A stretch of 64,000 nucleotides of DNA from Chloroflexota bacterium (GTDB taxonomy: Bacteria; Chloroflexota; Dehalococcoidia; UBA2979): the NCBI GenBank assembly GCA_009391845.1, contig QWJG01000003.1:3504-67503 (forward strand), written 5' to 3'. The notes under the pieces were generated by a model. That model had not been told where the DNA came from. It searched no databases and worked only from the letters and a program-made list of their open reading frames with translations. Each line of letters starts with the position of its first letter. Positions within the stretch are counted from its first letter, which is position 1. The position numbers and the translations under genes are program-made. Below, piece by piece: positions 44,228 through 53,823 of the stretch.

Positions 44228-44986
44228 CTACCCCGGGTACTGCAACCGCAGCCGAGTGTCCCGCCCAAAGATCGGATCGAAGGAGATGCCGGCCCGCGCG
44301 TAGACACCCGGCGGGATGCCGAGGTCGGCGAGCCACAGCTCCCCGGCGTTCTGTTCCGTAAGGCCAACCTTCGGCAGCGCGAGCGTGAGCGTGCGGGTAG
44401 GGCGGACCGCGACGCCAGGCGCTTCCCCGCTGCTGGCATCGATGCCGGACGGCACATCGAGGGAGAGCACCGGCACGCCAATCGCGTTGCTGGCGCGAAT
44501 CAACGCCATCTGGCGCGCGCGCGGGGCGCCATCGAGGCTGTAGCCGATCACGGCATCGATGATCAGATCGGCCTCGGCGGCGTCGAACGCCTCGTCCCAG
44601 GTGAGGACGCGGGCCGGTGCCTCGGCGAGCGCAAGGAGCTGCTGGCCGAGGGCTCCATCGGCGGCCGCGGGGCGGGTAATCGTGACGACGGTGACGTTGA
44701 TGCCGCGGTTCGCGAGGTGGCGCGCGGCGCAGACACCGCCGGCGCCGTTGCCGCCGGTCCCCGCGAGCACCAGCACGCGGGCGTCACGCCAGCGGTCACC
44801 GAGCATCTCGAGGGCGGTCAGCGCGAGTTCGATGCCGGCGTGTTCCATCATCTGGAGCAACGTCGGGCCGGATTGTTCGATCGCAATCCGATCGACCTCG
44901 GCCATCTCGACACCAGTGATCGCGGGCACCGAGCGCCCGTCGGACGTGAGGAAGAGGCGCCGCTGGATCCGGTTGGTCGTGGTCAC
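44228..44986 (-). CDS. nnrE: NAD(P)H-hydrate epimerase (YjeF N-terminal type)
   Basis: A 252-residue Rossmann protein that epimerises damaged NAD(P)HX. It shows VPAITGVEMAEVDRIAIE at the start, VLVLAGTGGNGAGGVCAARHLANRG, LIIDAVIGYSLDG and LSLDVPSGIDASSG, which match the family. It lacks the C-terminal NAD(P)HX dehydratase domain that is often fused, so the dehydratase must be encoded elsewhere or be absent. Start GTG at 44986. A TAGACT -10-like element lies about 30 bases upstream on the minus strand. Confidence 0.87.
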   Translation of the reverse strand: MTTTNRIQRRLFLTSDGRSVPAITGVEMAEVDRIAIEQSGPTLLQMMEHAGIELALTALEMLGDRWRDARVLVLAGTGGNGAGGVCAARHLANRGINVTVVTITRPAAADGALGQQLLALAEAPARVLTWDEAFDAAEADLIIDAVIGYSLDGAPRARQMALIRASNAIGVPVLSLDVPSGIDASSGEAPGVAVRPTRTLTLALPKVGLTEQNAGELWLADLGIPPGVYARAGISFDPIFGRDTRLRLQYPG

Positions 44987-45078
44987 GCTTCGCCTGTCTG
45001 GTTCGTGTCCCAGTCTAGCGGCTGGCCCGAGGAGGGTGGGAGGCGGTCTGCCGCCGCCTGTGCCAAGATGCCGCCTTC

Positions 45079-46371
45079 ATGAGCGACGGCCCGCCCGATC
45101 CCGAGGACGATCAATCGCCCGACCAGACCGTGGGCGGGGACGATGAACGCTGGGGCGACGCGACGGCGTGGTCGCCCTTTCGCCTGGCCGGATTCCGCTA
45201 CCTCTGGGGTGGTGCGCTCTCCTGGGTGATGACCCGCGAGCTGCGGATCCTCGTCACCAGCTACTGGCTGTTCGAGACGACAGGCGAGGCCTCGCAACTG
45301 GCGCTGATCGGCGCGGTGCAACTGGTCGTCCAGATTCCCGCGTTGCTCTGGAGCGGGACGCTGGCCGATCGCGTGGACCGGCGACGGATGCTCGTCGTGA
45401 CCCAGGCGGTCTCTGTCGCGCTGATGCTCGTGATGGGGATCCTCGATCTCGGCGGCCAGCTCCAGCCGTGGCACGTCTACCTCGCGATCGCGGCGATGGC
45501 CTCGACGAACGTCATGGGGAGTCCGGCCCAGGCGGCGCTGTTGCCCTCGGTGGTTCCCGATCGCTGGCTGGTGCAGGGCGTGGTGGCGCAGACCATCACC
45601 CAGCAGGCGACGGCGGTGGTAGCGCCGCTGTTGTTCGCGCTCGTAGCTGGCCTGATGAACGTGACGGCGACGTTCTTCCTCACCGCGGCGATCGCGGTGC
45701 CCTCGTTGGTCCTGCCGCTGATGATCCGGATCCGCTTCCAGCCACCGCTGGTCCGTGAGGCCGGCTCAACCGCGCAGCGCACGTGGGAAGGCTTCCGCTT
45801 CGTGCGCGGGCACCGGCTGCTGCCGGGGCTCTACATCCTCGATGGCGGGATCACGGTCTTCAGCTTCTACCGCCAACTCTTCCCGCTATTCGCGAGGGAG
45901 CTGTACGGCGGCGGCGCGACAGCGACCGGTCTGCTCACCGCGGCGAACTCGGTCGGCGGGATCTTCGGGACGCTGCTGGTGCTGTTCCTCCGCAACTACC
46001 GGGCGAAGGGAATGCTGGTCCTCTACTCGACCATCGTCTACGCGCTGCTGCTGTTCCCACTCGCCGTGGTCGGTCAGCTCTGGGTCGGAATGATCCTGAT
46101 CGGCGGGCTGGGCGCGATGGACGGCATCAGCGTCGCGATGCGGCAGTCGATCGTGCAGCTCACGACGCCGGATCAGATGCGTGGCCGCGCGATGGCGTTG
46201 CAGACGTTGGCCGCCCAGACGGCCAATAACCTCGGAACGCTCGAGGTGGGCTACCTATCGGTGGCGGCGGGGCTCTCGTTCACGCTCGCATTCGGCGGTG
46301 CCGCCGCGCTGGCGTTCACGCTGGGCGCGTGGCGCCTGGTGCCCAGCATCCGGAAGTATCGCTACCCCTAA
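45079..46371 (+). CDS. MFS transporter (drug/siderophore exporter type)
   Basis: A 430-residue protein with about 11-12 membrane helices after a 30-residue acidic N-terminus. The loop LADRVDRRRMLV is the MFS signature between helices 2 and 3. The second half begins around GTLLVLFLRNYRAKG and carries QLTTPDQMRGRAMALQTLAAQ. This pattern resembles the EntS/MefA-like MFS_3 exporters. Substrate unknown. It is divergent from nnrE. Confidence 0.85.
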   Translation: MSDGPPDPEDDQSPDQTVGGDDERWGDATAWSPFRLAGFRYLWGGALSWVMTRELRILVTSYWLFETTGEASQLALIGAVQLVVQIPALLWSGTLADRVDRRRMLVVTQAVSVALMLVMGILDLGGQLQPWHVYLAIAAMASTNVMGSPAQAALLPSVVPDRWLVQGVVAQTITQQATAVVAPLLFALVAGLMNVTATFFLTAAIAVPSLVLPLMIRIRFQPPLVREAGSTAQRTWEGFRFVRGHRLLPGLYILDGGITVFSFYRQLFPLFARELYGGGATATGLLTAANSVGGIFGTLLVLFLRNYRAKGMLVLYSTIVYALLLFPLAVVGQLWVGMILIGGLGAMDGISVAMRQSIVQLTTPDQMRGRAMALQTLAAQTANNLGTLEVGYLSVAAGLSFTLAFGGAAALAFTLGAWRLVPSIRKYRYP

Positions 46372-46462
46372 CCAAACGTCCGAGGGCCGCGCGATCCGAG
46401 AGTGCCGGTTGCGCCTCGGACGGGGGCCGGCAGCCGTGCTGCCGACCCAAGAGCTGTGCCGG

Positions 46463-47383
46463 TCAGGCGGCCTTCGAGGACTCGCCGGCGACGGCGTGGC
46501 GGAACCACGCGACGCGGTTGTGCAATGCTTCTTCACCGCCGACGGCGGACAGCAGCATCTTCTCCTCGCGGCGGAGTTCCAGCGCGCTCTCCGGGAATAC
46601 CTCGGAGTCGCAGAGGCCATCGCCGATGCCGACGCGGAGCGCCAGCCAGCGTGAGTCTCGGACGGCACGGGCCAGCGTGCTGCGCCCGCCCTCGTGGTGG
46701 TCGCCGACCGCCTCGATGATCTCGGTCGGGAGCTGCCAGGCCTCGGCGATCGTCTGGCCGTACTCCTGGTGGTCGTAGCCGAAGACGTCGATCTCGATCG
46801 AGCGCGCGTCGGAACCCTGGCGAGCCAGCGTCACGACCTTGTGGTACTTCTCCGGCTCGGCCTGCGCCATCGCCATGCGACCGAGGTCGTGGAGCATGCC
46901 GGCAGCGAACCCACCGCTGATGTGCTGACTGCGGAGCGACTGGTCGGTGAGGATCGCGCAGGCGATCAGGTGCTCCCAGAGCTGGTCGGTGTCGATCCCG
47001 GCCAGACGAATGTCTTTGAACGTGGTGCCGACGACGGTTCCGGCGACCAGGCGACGCGTGGCATCGAAGCCGATCCGCATGATCGCCTGCCCGGCCTCGG
47101 TGACGCGGTTGATCGGCGCCGAGGCGGCCGAGTTTGCGGCCCGCAAAACGGCGGTGGTGAGTGCCGGATCCGCCGAAACGGTCTCGGCGAGGTCGGCCAC
47201 CTCAGCGTTGCTGTCTTCAAGGAGCTGGAGTGCTCGCGCGTGCGGCGCCGGAAGGACTGGTAGGGCTGCTGCGTGCATCTTGGCGACCTCCGAGGTCTTT
47301 TCCGAATCATCGGCTCGGAGGCGTCGATCGCCGAGGGCCCATGCAGAAATCAGCGAGAAGTCAGCGCGCGTTTCAGTGGCCAT
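46463..47383 (-). CDS. HDOD-domain signalling protein
   Basis: A 306-residue cytoplasmic protein with an HDOD domain, a non-catalytic relative of HD hydrolases, at about residues 38-235 ([58 protein letters not shown]). HD-like residues are present in LHDLG. HDOD proteins regulate surface behaviour, competence and c-di-GMP circuits, but the partner is unknown. It lies after the comM pseudogene, with a 28-bp tandem repeat between them. Confidence 0.82.
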   Translation of the reverse strand: MATETRADFSLISAWALGDRRLRADDSEKTSEVAKMHAAALPVLPAPHARALQLLEDSNAEVADLAETVSADPALTTAVLRAANSAASAPINRVTEAGQAIMRIGFDATRRLVAGTVVGTTFKDIRLAGIDTDQLWEHLIACAILTDQSLRSQHISGGFAAGMLHDLGRMAMAQAEPEKYHKVVTLARQGSDARSIEIDVFGYDHQEYGQTIAEAWQLPTEIIEAVGDHHEGGRSTLARAVRDSRWLALRVGIGDGLCDSEVFPESALELRREEKMLLSAVGGEEALHNRVAWFRHAVAGESSKAA

Positions 47384-47395
47384 CCCGCCGGCGCA

Positions 47396-47479
47396 GCCGG
47401 CTAGTCACCCCCGCGCCGGCTTAGCCAGCTAGTCACCACCCCGCCGGCTTAGCCGGCTAGTCACCCCCGCGCCGGCGGT
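47396..47479. repeat. 28-bp tandem repeat, three copies
   Basis: Copies at 47396-47423, 47424-47451 and 47452-47479, differing at a few bases. The rightmost copy includes the last codons and the stop of the comM frame. The array therefore looks like two duplications of the comM 3' end into the gap before the HDOD gene. Each unit contains GCCGGC dyads. Confidence 0.8.
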
Positions 47480-48970
47480 ACTGGATCGCCTCGGCGAGGT
47501 GCGCGGTGCCGATCGCTTCCGATTCCGCGAGGTCGGCAATCGTCCGCGCGACCTTGAGCACCCGATGGAAGGAGCGCGCAGACAGCCCGAGGCGTTCCGT
47601 CGCGGACGCCAGGATCGGGCGCGCCGCGTCATCGAGGCGGTCCTGGCAGAAGCGCCGGACATCGATCGGGTCCATCTCGGCGTTCGTCATCGCACGCGAG
47701 CCGGTGAGCCGCGCCTCCTGGGCTGCGCGCGCGGTGATCACGCGCTCGCGAATCACCGAGGACCGCTCGCCGGTCGGCGCTCCGGCCAGCTCCTGGTACT
47801 CGACGCGCGGCACCTCAGCGAAGAGGTCGAAACGATCGAGCATCGGTCCGGAGATGCGGTGCTGGTACCTCGATACGGTCGACTCGGAACACGAGCAGGA
47901 GCGTTTGCTGTCGCCGTAGTAGCCACAGGGGCAGGGATTCATCGCGGCGACGAGGAGGATCCGGGCCGGGAAGGTGACCGAGCCGCGCGCTCGGGAGATC
48001 GTGACGACGCCAGCTTCGAGCGGTTCACGCAGCGCCTCAAGCGCCTTGCTGCTGTACTCCGGGAACTCATCGAGGAAAAGCACACCGCGGTGCGCGAGCG
48101 ACACCTCGTCGGGCCGGATCAGCGAGCCGCCGCCGACGAGGCCGGCGTGCGAGATGGTGTGGTGGGGCGATCAGAACGGTCGCTCGCGGAGCAGCGGATG
48201 CGCCCGGCTCAGCAGCGCGGCGACCGAGTAGATCTTCGAGACCTCGATCGATTCGAGCGGGGCCAGCGGAGCGACCAGGCCGGGCAAGGCACGCGCGATC
48301 AGCGTCTTTCCGGACCCCGGGGGTCCCTGCATCATCAGGTTATGTCCGCCCGATGCGGCTACTTCGACGGCCCGTTTGACGTGCTCCTGCCCTCGGACGA
48401 CCGACAGATCGTAGGTCTCGATCGCGGAGAGGCATTCGGGCGCCGGCAGCTCTTCTTCCACCCACTCGGCGGGCGCCTTCTGGAGTTGACCGAGGGATCC
48501 GAGGCCATAGGCGCGCACGCCGCCCACCATCCGCGCTTCGCGCAGGTCCTCGGCGGGTACAACGACGGCGCCAATCCGCTCGGCGTGACACATCGCCACG
48601 AACGGCAGTACGCCGCTGACGTGGCGGAGACGGCCGTCGAGGGAGAGTTCACCCATCAGCGCCGTATCGGCGAAGTGATCCTCGATCTGCCCCGAGGCCA
48701 CGAGGATCGCGACGGCGATCGGCAGAGCGTAGGCGGCCCCTCTTTGCGGACGTCCGCCGGGGCAAGGTTGACGGTGATCCGCCGCAGCGGAAACTCGAAG
48801 CCAGAGTTCCGGATCGCGGCGCGAACGCGCTCCCGCGCCTCCTGTACCACCGTGTCCGGCAGGCCGACGATGTTGAACGCCGGCAACCCGCTCCCGATGT
48901 CGACCTCCACGTCGACCGCGATACCATCGATGCCTTGAAGTGCGCCACTGCGAATTTATGCGAGAGTCAT
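47457..48970 (-). pseudogene. comM: Decayed comM (YifB/magnesium chelatase-like ATPase), three lesions
   Basis: ComM is a hexameric helicase that aids branch migration during transformation. Almost the whole family sequence is present in pieces: [32 protein letters not shown], Walker A MQGPPGSGKTLIA, GVLFLDEFPEY, and NPCPCGYYGDS with later Cys residues. It is broken three times: a TAA at codon 5 (48956-48958) after ATG ACT CTC GCA; a one-base deletion near 48736-48740 (GAGGGGCCGCC, where one more G restores [17 protein letters not shown]); and a TGA at 48171-48173 replacing the Arg of RPF-R-SPHHTISHAG. The full span fits about 504 codons once the frame is restored. ATT at 48955 could bypass the first lesion but not the other two. 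Confidence 0.85.
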
Positions 48971-49070
48971 ATGCGAGATTCTCGCACAGTAACAGAACGA
49001 ATGTGCTAGTGCAGTGTCACTCAAGGATGGGCAGACGTCCTCGGGGGATCGTCGGCGCTACTAGTGCCGC

Positions 49071-51221
49071 TTACTGGAGGGCGCGGTCGACGGAGATCAC
49101 GCCTCGGACGGCGTCCAGGGCGGAGATCAGGTGCATGAACTGGGCGCCGCCCTCGGTCTCGAGGGTGAGGTGCAGCGTCGTCGTGCGGTCGTCGTGCTCC
49201 TGGGTGCGGACACCGACCATGTTGACCCCGGCGTTGGCCGCGAGGGTGCTCACGTCGCGCAGCAGCCCAACGCGATCCCAGGCGTGAACCTCGACACGCG
49301 CGGCGTAGGTGTCCTCACGCGGGCCCCAGTCACAATCGAGGAGCCGCTCCGGCTCGAGGGCGCGCGCAATGTTCCCGCAGGTTCCTCGATGGACCGTGAC
49401 ACCGCCGCCGCGGGTAGTGAAGCCGACGATCGGATCGCCGGGCAGCGGGCTACAGCATTTCGCGAGGACAACGTGCAGCCCGGCCGTGCCAAGCACCCGC
49501 ACACCGGGCGTCCCGCCGACCTTGATCGTTGACGGCGCGAACTCCGAAGGCGGCGTCACCGGAGCGTGCTCCGCAAGCACGTTGCCGAGGTGCTGCGAGG
49601 AGACGTCGCCGGACCCGATCGCGGAGTAGAGATCTTCCATCGAGGCGAGCTTGAAGCGCTCCCACATGTTGATCGGAACGCGGTCGATCGCCAGGCGCTT
49701 CATCTCGCGTTCAAGCTGCTCCTTGCCGCGCTCCACGTTCTCGCCGCGCAACTGGCGGCGGAACCACTGGCGCACCTTCTGGCGCGTGTGGCTGGAACCG
49801 AGGTAGCCGAGGCCCGGCATCATCCAGTCGCGCGACGGCCCCTTCTGGGTGCGGCTGCGCAGGATTTCAACGACATCGCCGTTCTGGAGTTTGGTGTTGA
49901 GCGGGACGAGCCGGCCGTTGACCTTCGAGCCGGCGCAGGCGTGACCCAGGTCCGTGTGGACGCGATAGGCGAAGTCGATCGGGGTGCACCCACGGGGAAG
50001 GACGTGGACGTCGCCGCGCGGGGTGTTCACGAAGACCTGGTCGGCGAAGACATCGGTCTTCACCGATTCCAGGAAATCCTCGGCCCCTTCCTGTTGCCAC
50101 TCGATCAGGTGGCGGAGCCAGGACATGCGCTCTTCGTACTGCACATCACGCTTGCCCGGCTCGCTCTTGTACTGCCAGTGGGCGGCAACGCCGTACTCCG
50201 CGACCTCGTGCATTTCGAAGGTCCGAATCTGCACCTCGAAGGGGCGCGTGCCGGGACCCAGCACCGAGGTGTGCAGCGACTGGTAGAGCGATTCCTTGGG
50301 GCTGGCGATGTAGTCGTCGAAGGAGCTGGGGATCGGCCGCCAGGTCTGGTGCACGACGCCGAGGGCGGCGTAACAATCAGACACGTTGTCCACGAGTACA
50401 CGCAGCGCGAGCAAGTCATGGATCTGATCGAAGGTCTTGCCTTCGCGGGTGTACCGCTGCTCCTTCTCGTAGATCGAATAGAGATGCTTCGCGCGGCCGG
50501 TCACCTCGGCGGTGATGCCAACCTCATCGAGGGCGTCGCGCAACTCGGTCTCCACGCGGCGGATGTAGCGCTCGCGCTCGCTGCGCTTCGAGGCGAGCGT
50601 GGAGGCGACGCGGCGGTACTGCTCCGGCTCCAGGAACCGGAACGCCAGATCCTCCAGCTCCCACTTGAACTGCCAGACCCCAAGGCGGCCGGCGAGGGGC
50701 GCATAGATGTCGCGGGTTTCCTGCGCGATCACGCGCTGGCGGTCGGCTGCCAGGTGTTGCAGCGTGCGCATGTTGTGGAGGCGATCGGCCAGTTTGATGA
50801 TGACGACACGCACGTCCTCCGCCATCGCGAGGAACATCTTGCGGAGGGTCTCCGCATCGGCGTGCAGCGGATCCATCGTGGGCAGATGCTCGATCTTGGT
50901 GGCGCCCTCGACGAGTCGCCCCACCTCGGCACCGAAGCGCTCGCTCAGCTCCTCGACGCTGACGTCACAGTCTTCGACCACGTCGTGGAGGAGGCCCGCT
51001 TCGATCGTGAGCGCATCCATCCTCAGGTCGGCGAGCATCGAGGAGACGGCGATTGGGTGCGTAACGTAGGGCTCACCGGATCGGCGGGTCTGGCCCGCGT
51101 GGGCGGCAATCGAGAACTCGAGGGCTTCGCTGATCGCACTGACGCGATCGGCGGGCAGATAGGTCTCGAGCGCAGCGAGGAGATCGCGGGCGTCTGAGGC
51201 CACGGAGCTAGGGGCGACCAT
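49071..51221 (-). CDS. rel: Bifunctional (p)ppGpp synthetase/hydrolase (Rel/SpoT)
   Basis: A 716-residue stringent-response enzyme. HD hydrolase domain about residues 30-190, with AGLLHDVVEDC and KLADRLHNMRTL. Synthetase domain about 240-350, with DLLALRVLVDNV, SPKESLYQSLHTSVLG and EVQIRTFEMHEVAEYGVAAHW. TGS domain about 390-450 (VFVNTPRGDVHVLPRG). C-terminal ACT about 640-715. Both catalytic halves keep their key motifs, so it should make and degrade the alarmone. Start ATG at 51221 with GGAAG just upstream. Confidence 0.93.
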   Translation of the reverse strand: MVAPSSVASDARDLLAALETYLPADRVSAISEALEFSIAAHAGQTRRSGEPYVTHPIAVSSMLADLRMDALTIEAGLLHDVVEDCDVSVEELSERFGAEVGRLVEGATKIEHLPTMDPLHADAETLRKMFLAMAEDVRVVIIKLADRLHNMRTLQHLAADRQRVIAQETRDIYAPLAGRLGVWQFKWELEDLAFRFLEPEQYRRVASTLASKRSERERYIRRVETELRDALDEVGITAEVTGRAKHLYSIYEKEQRYTREGKTFDQIHDLLALRVLVDNVSDCYAALGVVHQTWRPIPSSFDDYIASPKESLYQSLHTSVLGPGTRPFEVQIRTFEMHEVAEYGVAAHWQYKSEPGKRDVQYEERMSWLRHLIEWQQEGAEDFLESVKTDVFADQVFVNTPRGDVHVLPRGCTPIDFAYRVHTDLGHACAGSKVNGRLVPLNTKLQNGDVVEILRSRTQKGPSRDWMMPGLGYLGSSHTRQKVRQWFRRQLRGENVERGKEQLEREMKRLAIDRVPINMWERFKLASMEDLYSAIGSGDVSSQHLGNVLAEHAPVTPPSEFAPSTIKVGGTPGVRVLGTAGLHVVLAKCCSPLPGDPIVGFTTRGGGVTVHRGTCGNIARALEPERLLDCDWGPREDTYAARVEVHAWDRVGLLRDVSTLAANAGVNMVGVRTQEHDDRTTTLHLTLETEGGAQFMHLISALDAVRGVISVDRALQ

Positions 51222-51375
51222 CTTCCGTTGAGGTTATCACCGGGGGTACCGGTGAGGCACGGGGTTTTCCCTGCCTCACGGGCAGTTCCCGCCCGCCTGC
51301 TCGCGTTCGAGACGGCCTGTCCAGGCTGACGCTGCTACTGTTTTTGCCGGGTGGGAACTCAGCGATGGAGGCTTC

Positions 51376-51936
51376 GTGGGACGGTTGATCTACTCGGCGA
51401 TCTGTTCGCTAGACGGATACGTGGCTGACGAGGACGACAACTTCGACTGGGCATTCCCCGGCGAACAGGTCCACGCCTTCATCAACGATCTCCAGCGTCC
51501 GATCGGCACTCACCTGTACGGCCGCCGCCTCTACGAGGTGATGGCCGCCTGGGAGACGATGCACACGCAGCCGGACCAGAACGCGACCGCCCTCGACTTC
51601 GCGGCGACCTGGCAAGCGGCGGACAAGATCGTCTACTCCACCACGCTGGACGCTGTCTCGACGGCGAATACTCGCCTTGAGCGCCAATTCGACGCGGCGT
51701 CGATCCGCGAACTCAAGGCGACGACCGACCGCGACATCAGTCTCGGCGGGCCGAACCTCGCGGCGCACGCCCTCGCAGGCGGGCTCGTCGACGAGGTTTC
51801 CCTGTTTCTCGCGCCCGTGATCGTCGGCGGCGGCAACCCCGCGCTCCCCGCCGGCCTTCGTCTCGACCTCGAATTGATCGAGGAACGGCGCTTTGAGAAC
51901 GGCTTCGTCTACCTCCGCTACCGCCCCACCACCTAG
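51376..51936 (+). CDS. Dihydrofolate reductase-like (RibD C-terminal) family protein
   Basis: A 186-residue reductase fold. The N-terminus GRLIYSAICSLDGYVADEDDNFDWA and the motif HLYGRRLYEVMAAW are typical of the DHFR/RibD_C group that includes many uncharacterised NADPH-dependent enzymes. ISLGGPNLAAHAL holds the cofactor-binding glycine pair. Start GTG at 51376, preceded by GGAGG. Substrate unknown; it is unlikely to be the housekeeping DHFR. Confidence 0.8.
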   Translation: MGRLIYSAICSLDGYVADEDDNFDWAFPGEQVHAFINDLQRPIGTHLYGRRLYEVMAAWETMHTQPDQNATALDFAATWQAADKIVYSTTLDAVSTANTRLERQFDAASIRELKATTDRDISLGGPNLAAHALAGGLVDEVSLFLAPVIVGGGNPALPAGLRLDLELIEERRFENGFVYLRYRPTT

Positions 51937-51970
51937 CCACGCGCGCTCGACGCTGCGATCGGCGGCTCCG

Positions 51971-51976
51971 TAGACT
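51971..51976 (+). promoter_or_regulatory. Candidate -10 element (TAGACT) of hisS, leaderless type
   Basis: TAGACT, six bases, then the hisS ATG at 51983; no Shine-Dalgarno. Confidence 0.55.
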
Positions 51977-51982
51977 CCTCGG

Positions 51983-53251
51983 ATGGCTGACCTGCGCGCA
52001 CCCCGAGGTATGCACGACGTTCTCCCGGAGGACTCGCCGCTCTGGCGGCACATCCGCCGCGCGGCGGAACGCACCGCCGCGCGCTACGACTACCACGAAA
52101 TCATCACCCCAATCGTCGAGGACGAGAGTGTGTTCTTGCGCGCGGTTGGCGCGGAGTCGGACATCGGCTCAAAGGAGATGTACTCCTTCGAGGATCGCGG
52201 CGGCGACCGCTTGGCCTTGCGCCCGGAAGGCACTGCCGGCGTCGTTCGCGCTTATGTCGAGCACGGCATGGCCAGCCGCCCGCACCCGCTGCGCTTCTGG
52301 TACTTCGGCCCATTCTTCCGCTACGACCGTCCGCAGGCCGGTCGCTACCGCCAGCTCTGGCAGTTCGGCGTCGAGCTGATCGGCGATCCGACGCCGGCCG
52401 CCGACGTTGAGGTGATGGACCTCCAACGCTCCTTCTACGCCGAGCTGGGGCTCACGGACCTCACGCTGCGCATCAACTCGATCGGTACGCCGGAAACGCG
52501 CCGCCGTTATGTCGAGGCGCTTCGCGAGCACCTCGCCCCGCACGTCGCCACGCTCTCGAAGGACTCGCAGCGCCGCTTCGAGACCAACGTGCTGCGCATC
52601 CTCGATTCGAAGGACGACGCCGGACACCCCGCCGTGCAGTCCGCCCCCGCGATCGTCGACTACCTCGACGACGAGGACAGCGCCCACTTCGAGGCAGTGC
52701 GCGGCTACCTGGATGCGCTCGGCATCGCCTACACCTTGGATCCGCGGATCGTCCGAGGGCTGGACTACTACACGCGCACCGTCTGGGAGTTCGAGCCACC
52801 AGAAGCGGGCGGCCAGTCCACCGTCGGCGCCGGTGGCCGCTATGACGGCCTGATCCAACTGCTCGGTGGTCAGCCGACCCCCGCCGTCGGGTTCGGGTCC
52901 GGCATCGAACGGATCGCGATCAACCTCCGCGATCGCGGTCTGGCCGAGGCAATCGAGGTCGTGCCGGTCGACGCCGTGACGATCCCCCTCGGCGAAGCGG
53001 GCCCGACGGCCGCGCTGAAGCTCGCTTCACGTCTGCGTGAGGCGGGACTTCTCGTGCGCAACGGCACGCCCGGCCGGTCGCTGAAGGCGCAGCTCCGCAG
53101 CGCCGGCAACAGCGGCGCGCGCTACGCGCTCATCCTCGGCGATGGCGAGGCTGCCGAGGGTACCGTGCAACTGAAGCCACTCGCCGCCGAGGGCGACCAG
53201 CGCGCCCTGCCGGTCGCCGACGTGCCCGCCGCGCTGAAGCGCACCCCCTAG
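51983..53251 (+). CDS. hisS: Histidine-tRNA ligase
   Basis: A 422-residue class II aminoacyl-tRNA synthetase. Motif 1 area LRAPRGMHDVLPED...YHEIITPIVEDESVF, motif 2 RFWYFGPFFRYDRPQAGRYRQ by parts (about residues 105-125), histidine-specific LDPRIVRGLDYYTRTVWEF (about 255-272), motif 3 AVGFGSGIERIAI (about 305-317), and a C-terminal anticodon domain. Probably leaderless. Codon third positions prefer C, as in the other right-hand plus-strand genes. Confidence 0.95.
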   Translation: MADLRAPRGMHDVLPEDSPLWRHIRRAAERTAARYDYHEIITPIVEDESVFLRAVGAESDIGSKEMYSFEDRGGDRLALRPEGTAGVVRAYVEHGMASRPHPLRFWYFGPFFRYDRPQAGRYRQLWQFGVELIGDPTPAADVEVMDLQRSFYAELGLTDLTLRINSIGTPETRRRYVEALREHLAPHVATLSKDSQRRFETNVLRILDSKDDAGHPAVQSAPAIVDYLDDEDSAHFEAVRGYLDALGIAYTLDPRIVRGLDYYTRTVWEFEPPEAGGQSTVGAGGRYDGLIQLLGGQPTPAVGFGSGIERIAINLRDRGLAEAIEVVPVDAVTIPLGEAGPTAALKLASRLREAGLLVRNGTPGRSLKAQLRSAGNSGARYALILGDGEAAEGTVQLKPLAAEGDQRALPVADVPAALKRTP

Positions 53252-53453
53252 CCCCCGCGAACGGCGGGCCACGAGGTCGGCAGCGCTCCCACGACGCCAG
53301 CGGTCCTCATCCCTCGGTTTCCTCCCAATACGCTCACGTATGTGCGTTTTCCGGCATCACACCGAAGGATGCGCAACATTTTGGTGACTTGCTGCAATGC
53401 CCTTGATGAGAACGAACCGCGACCGCGGGCGTCTGGATTCGGCGAGGGTGCAC

Positions 53454-53756
53454 ATGAGAGCTTCATCAACCTGCGTGGTACGCCGCGATGACCAGGTCGT
53501 GCTCCGCGGTTCCGTCGATTTGCAGTCGGGACCCGGTGGCTGGCGCGCCACGGTCATGGTCCTCCGCTCCTTCGCGATCGACGCGCTTCCCGAGGGCCGT
53601 TACGAGATCGAGCTGTCGTCCGGCGTCCACGGGGTTCGCCTGGACAAGGTGCGCGCGGCCACCCGAGAGGTCCGGTTCGTCGGAATCGGTGCGATCCCGA
53701 CCGAAGTCATCGATGATGCGCGGGTTCCGCGGAACCCATGGCGACGGCGGGCCTAG
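53454..53756 (+). CDS. Small hypothetical protein, beta-rich
   Basis: A 100-residue frame with beta-strand character (VVRRDDQVVLRGSVDLQSG, RYEIELSSGVHGVRLDKV, EVRFVGIGAIPTEVI). No family recognised and no signal. The ATG at 53454 has GAGGG 6 bases upstream; the frame is open back to an ATG at 53397, whose extra residues look unstructured. It precedes prfA by 67 bases. The 200 bases between hisS and this gene contain only a weak dyad around 53331-53350. Confidence 0.5.
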   Translation: MRASSTCVVRRDDQVVLRGSVDLQSGPGGWRATVMVLRSFAIDALPEGRYEIELSSGVHGVRLDKVRAATREVRFVGIGAIPTEVIDDARVPRNPWRRRA

Positions 53757-53811
53757 CCTCCACCGCTCGCCGAACGCGGAGGTTCCCCGAGGTCGTACGA
53801 GGTGCCGCTGC

Positions 53812-53817
53812 TAGACT
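53812..53817 (+). promoter_or_regulatory. Candidate -10 element (TAGACT) of prfA, leaderless type
   Basis: TAGACT, six bases, then the prfA ATG at 53824; no Shine-Dalgarno. Same arrangement and same hexamer as hisS. Confidence 0.55.
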
Positions 53818-53823
53818 CGTTTC

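Noticed and set aside
48940..49010. A dif-like site in the AT-richer dyad region (TGCGAGA...TCTCGCA) before comM
   Set aside because: The dyad lacks the two 11-bp XerC/XerD arms with a 6-bp centre; it is better read as the decayed comM start and promoter region.
53325..53400. A dif or regulatory dyad around ACGCTCACGTATGTGCGT
   Set aside because: Only the outer four bases pair and the spacing does not match dif; no second copy seen.
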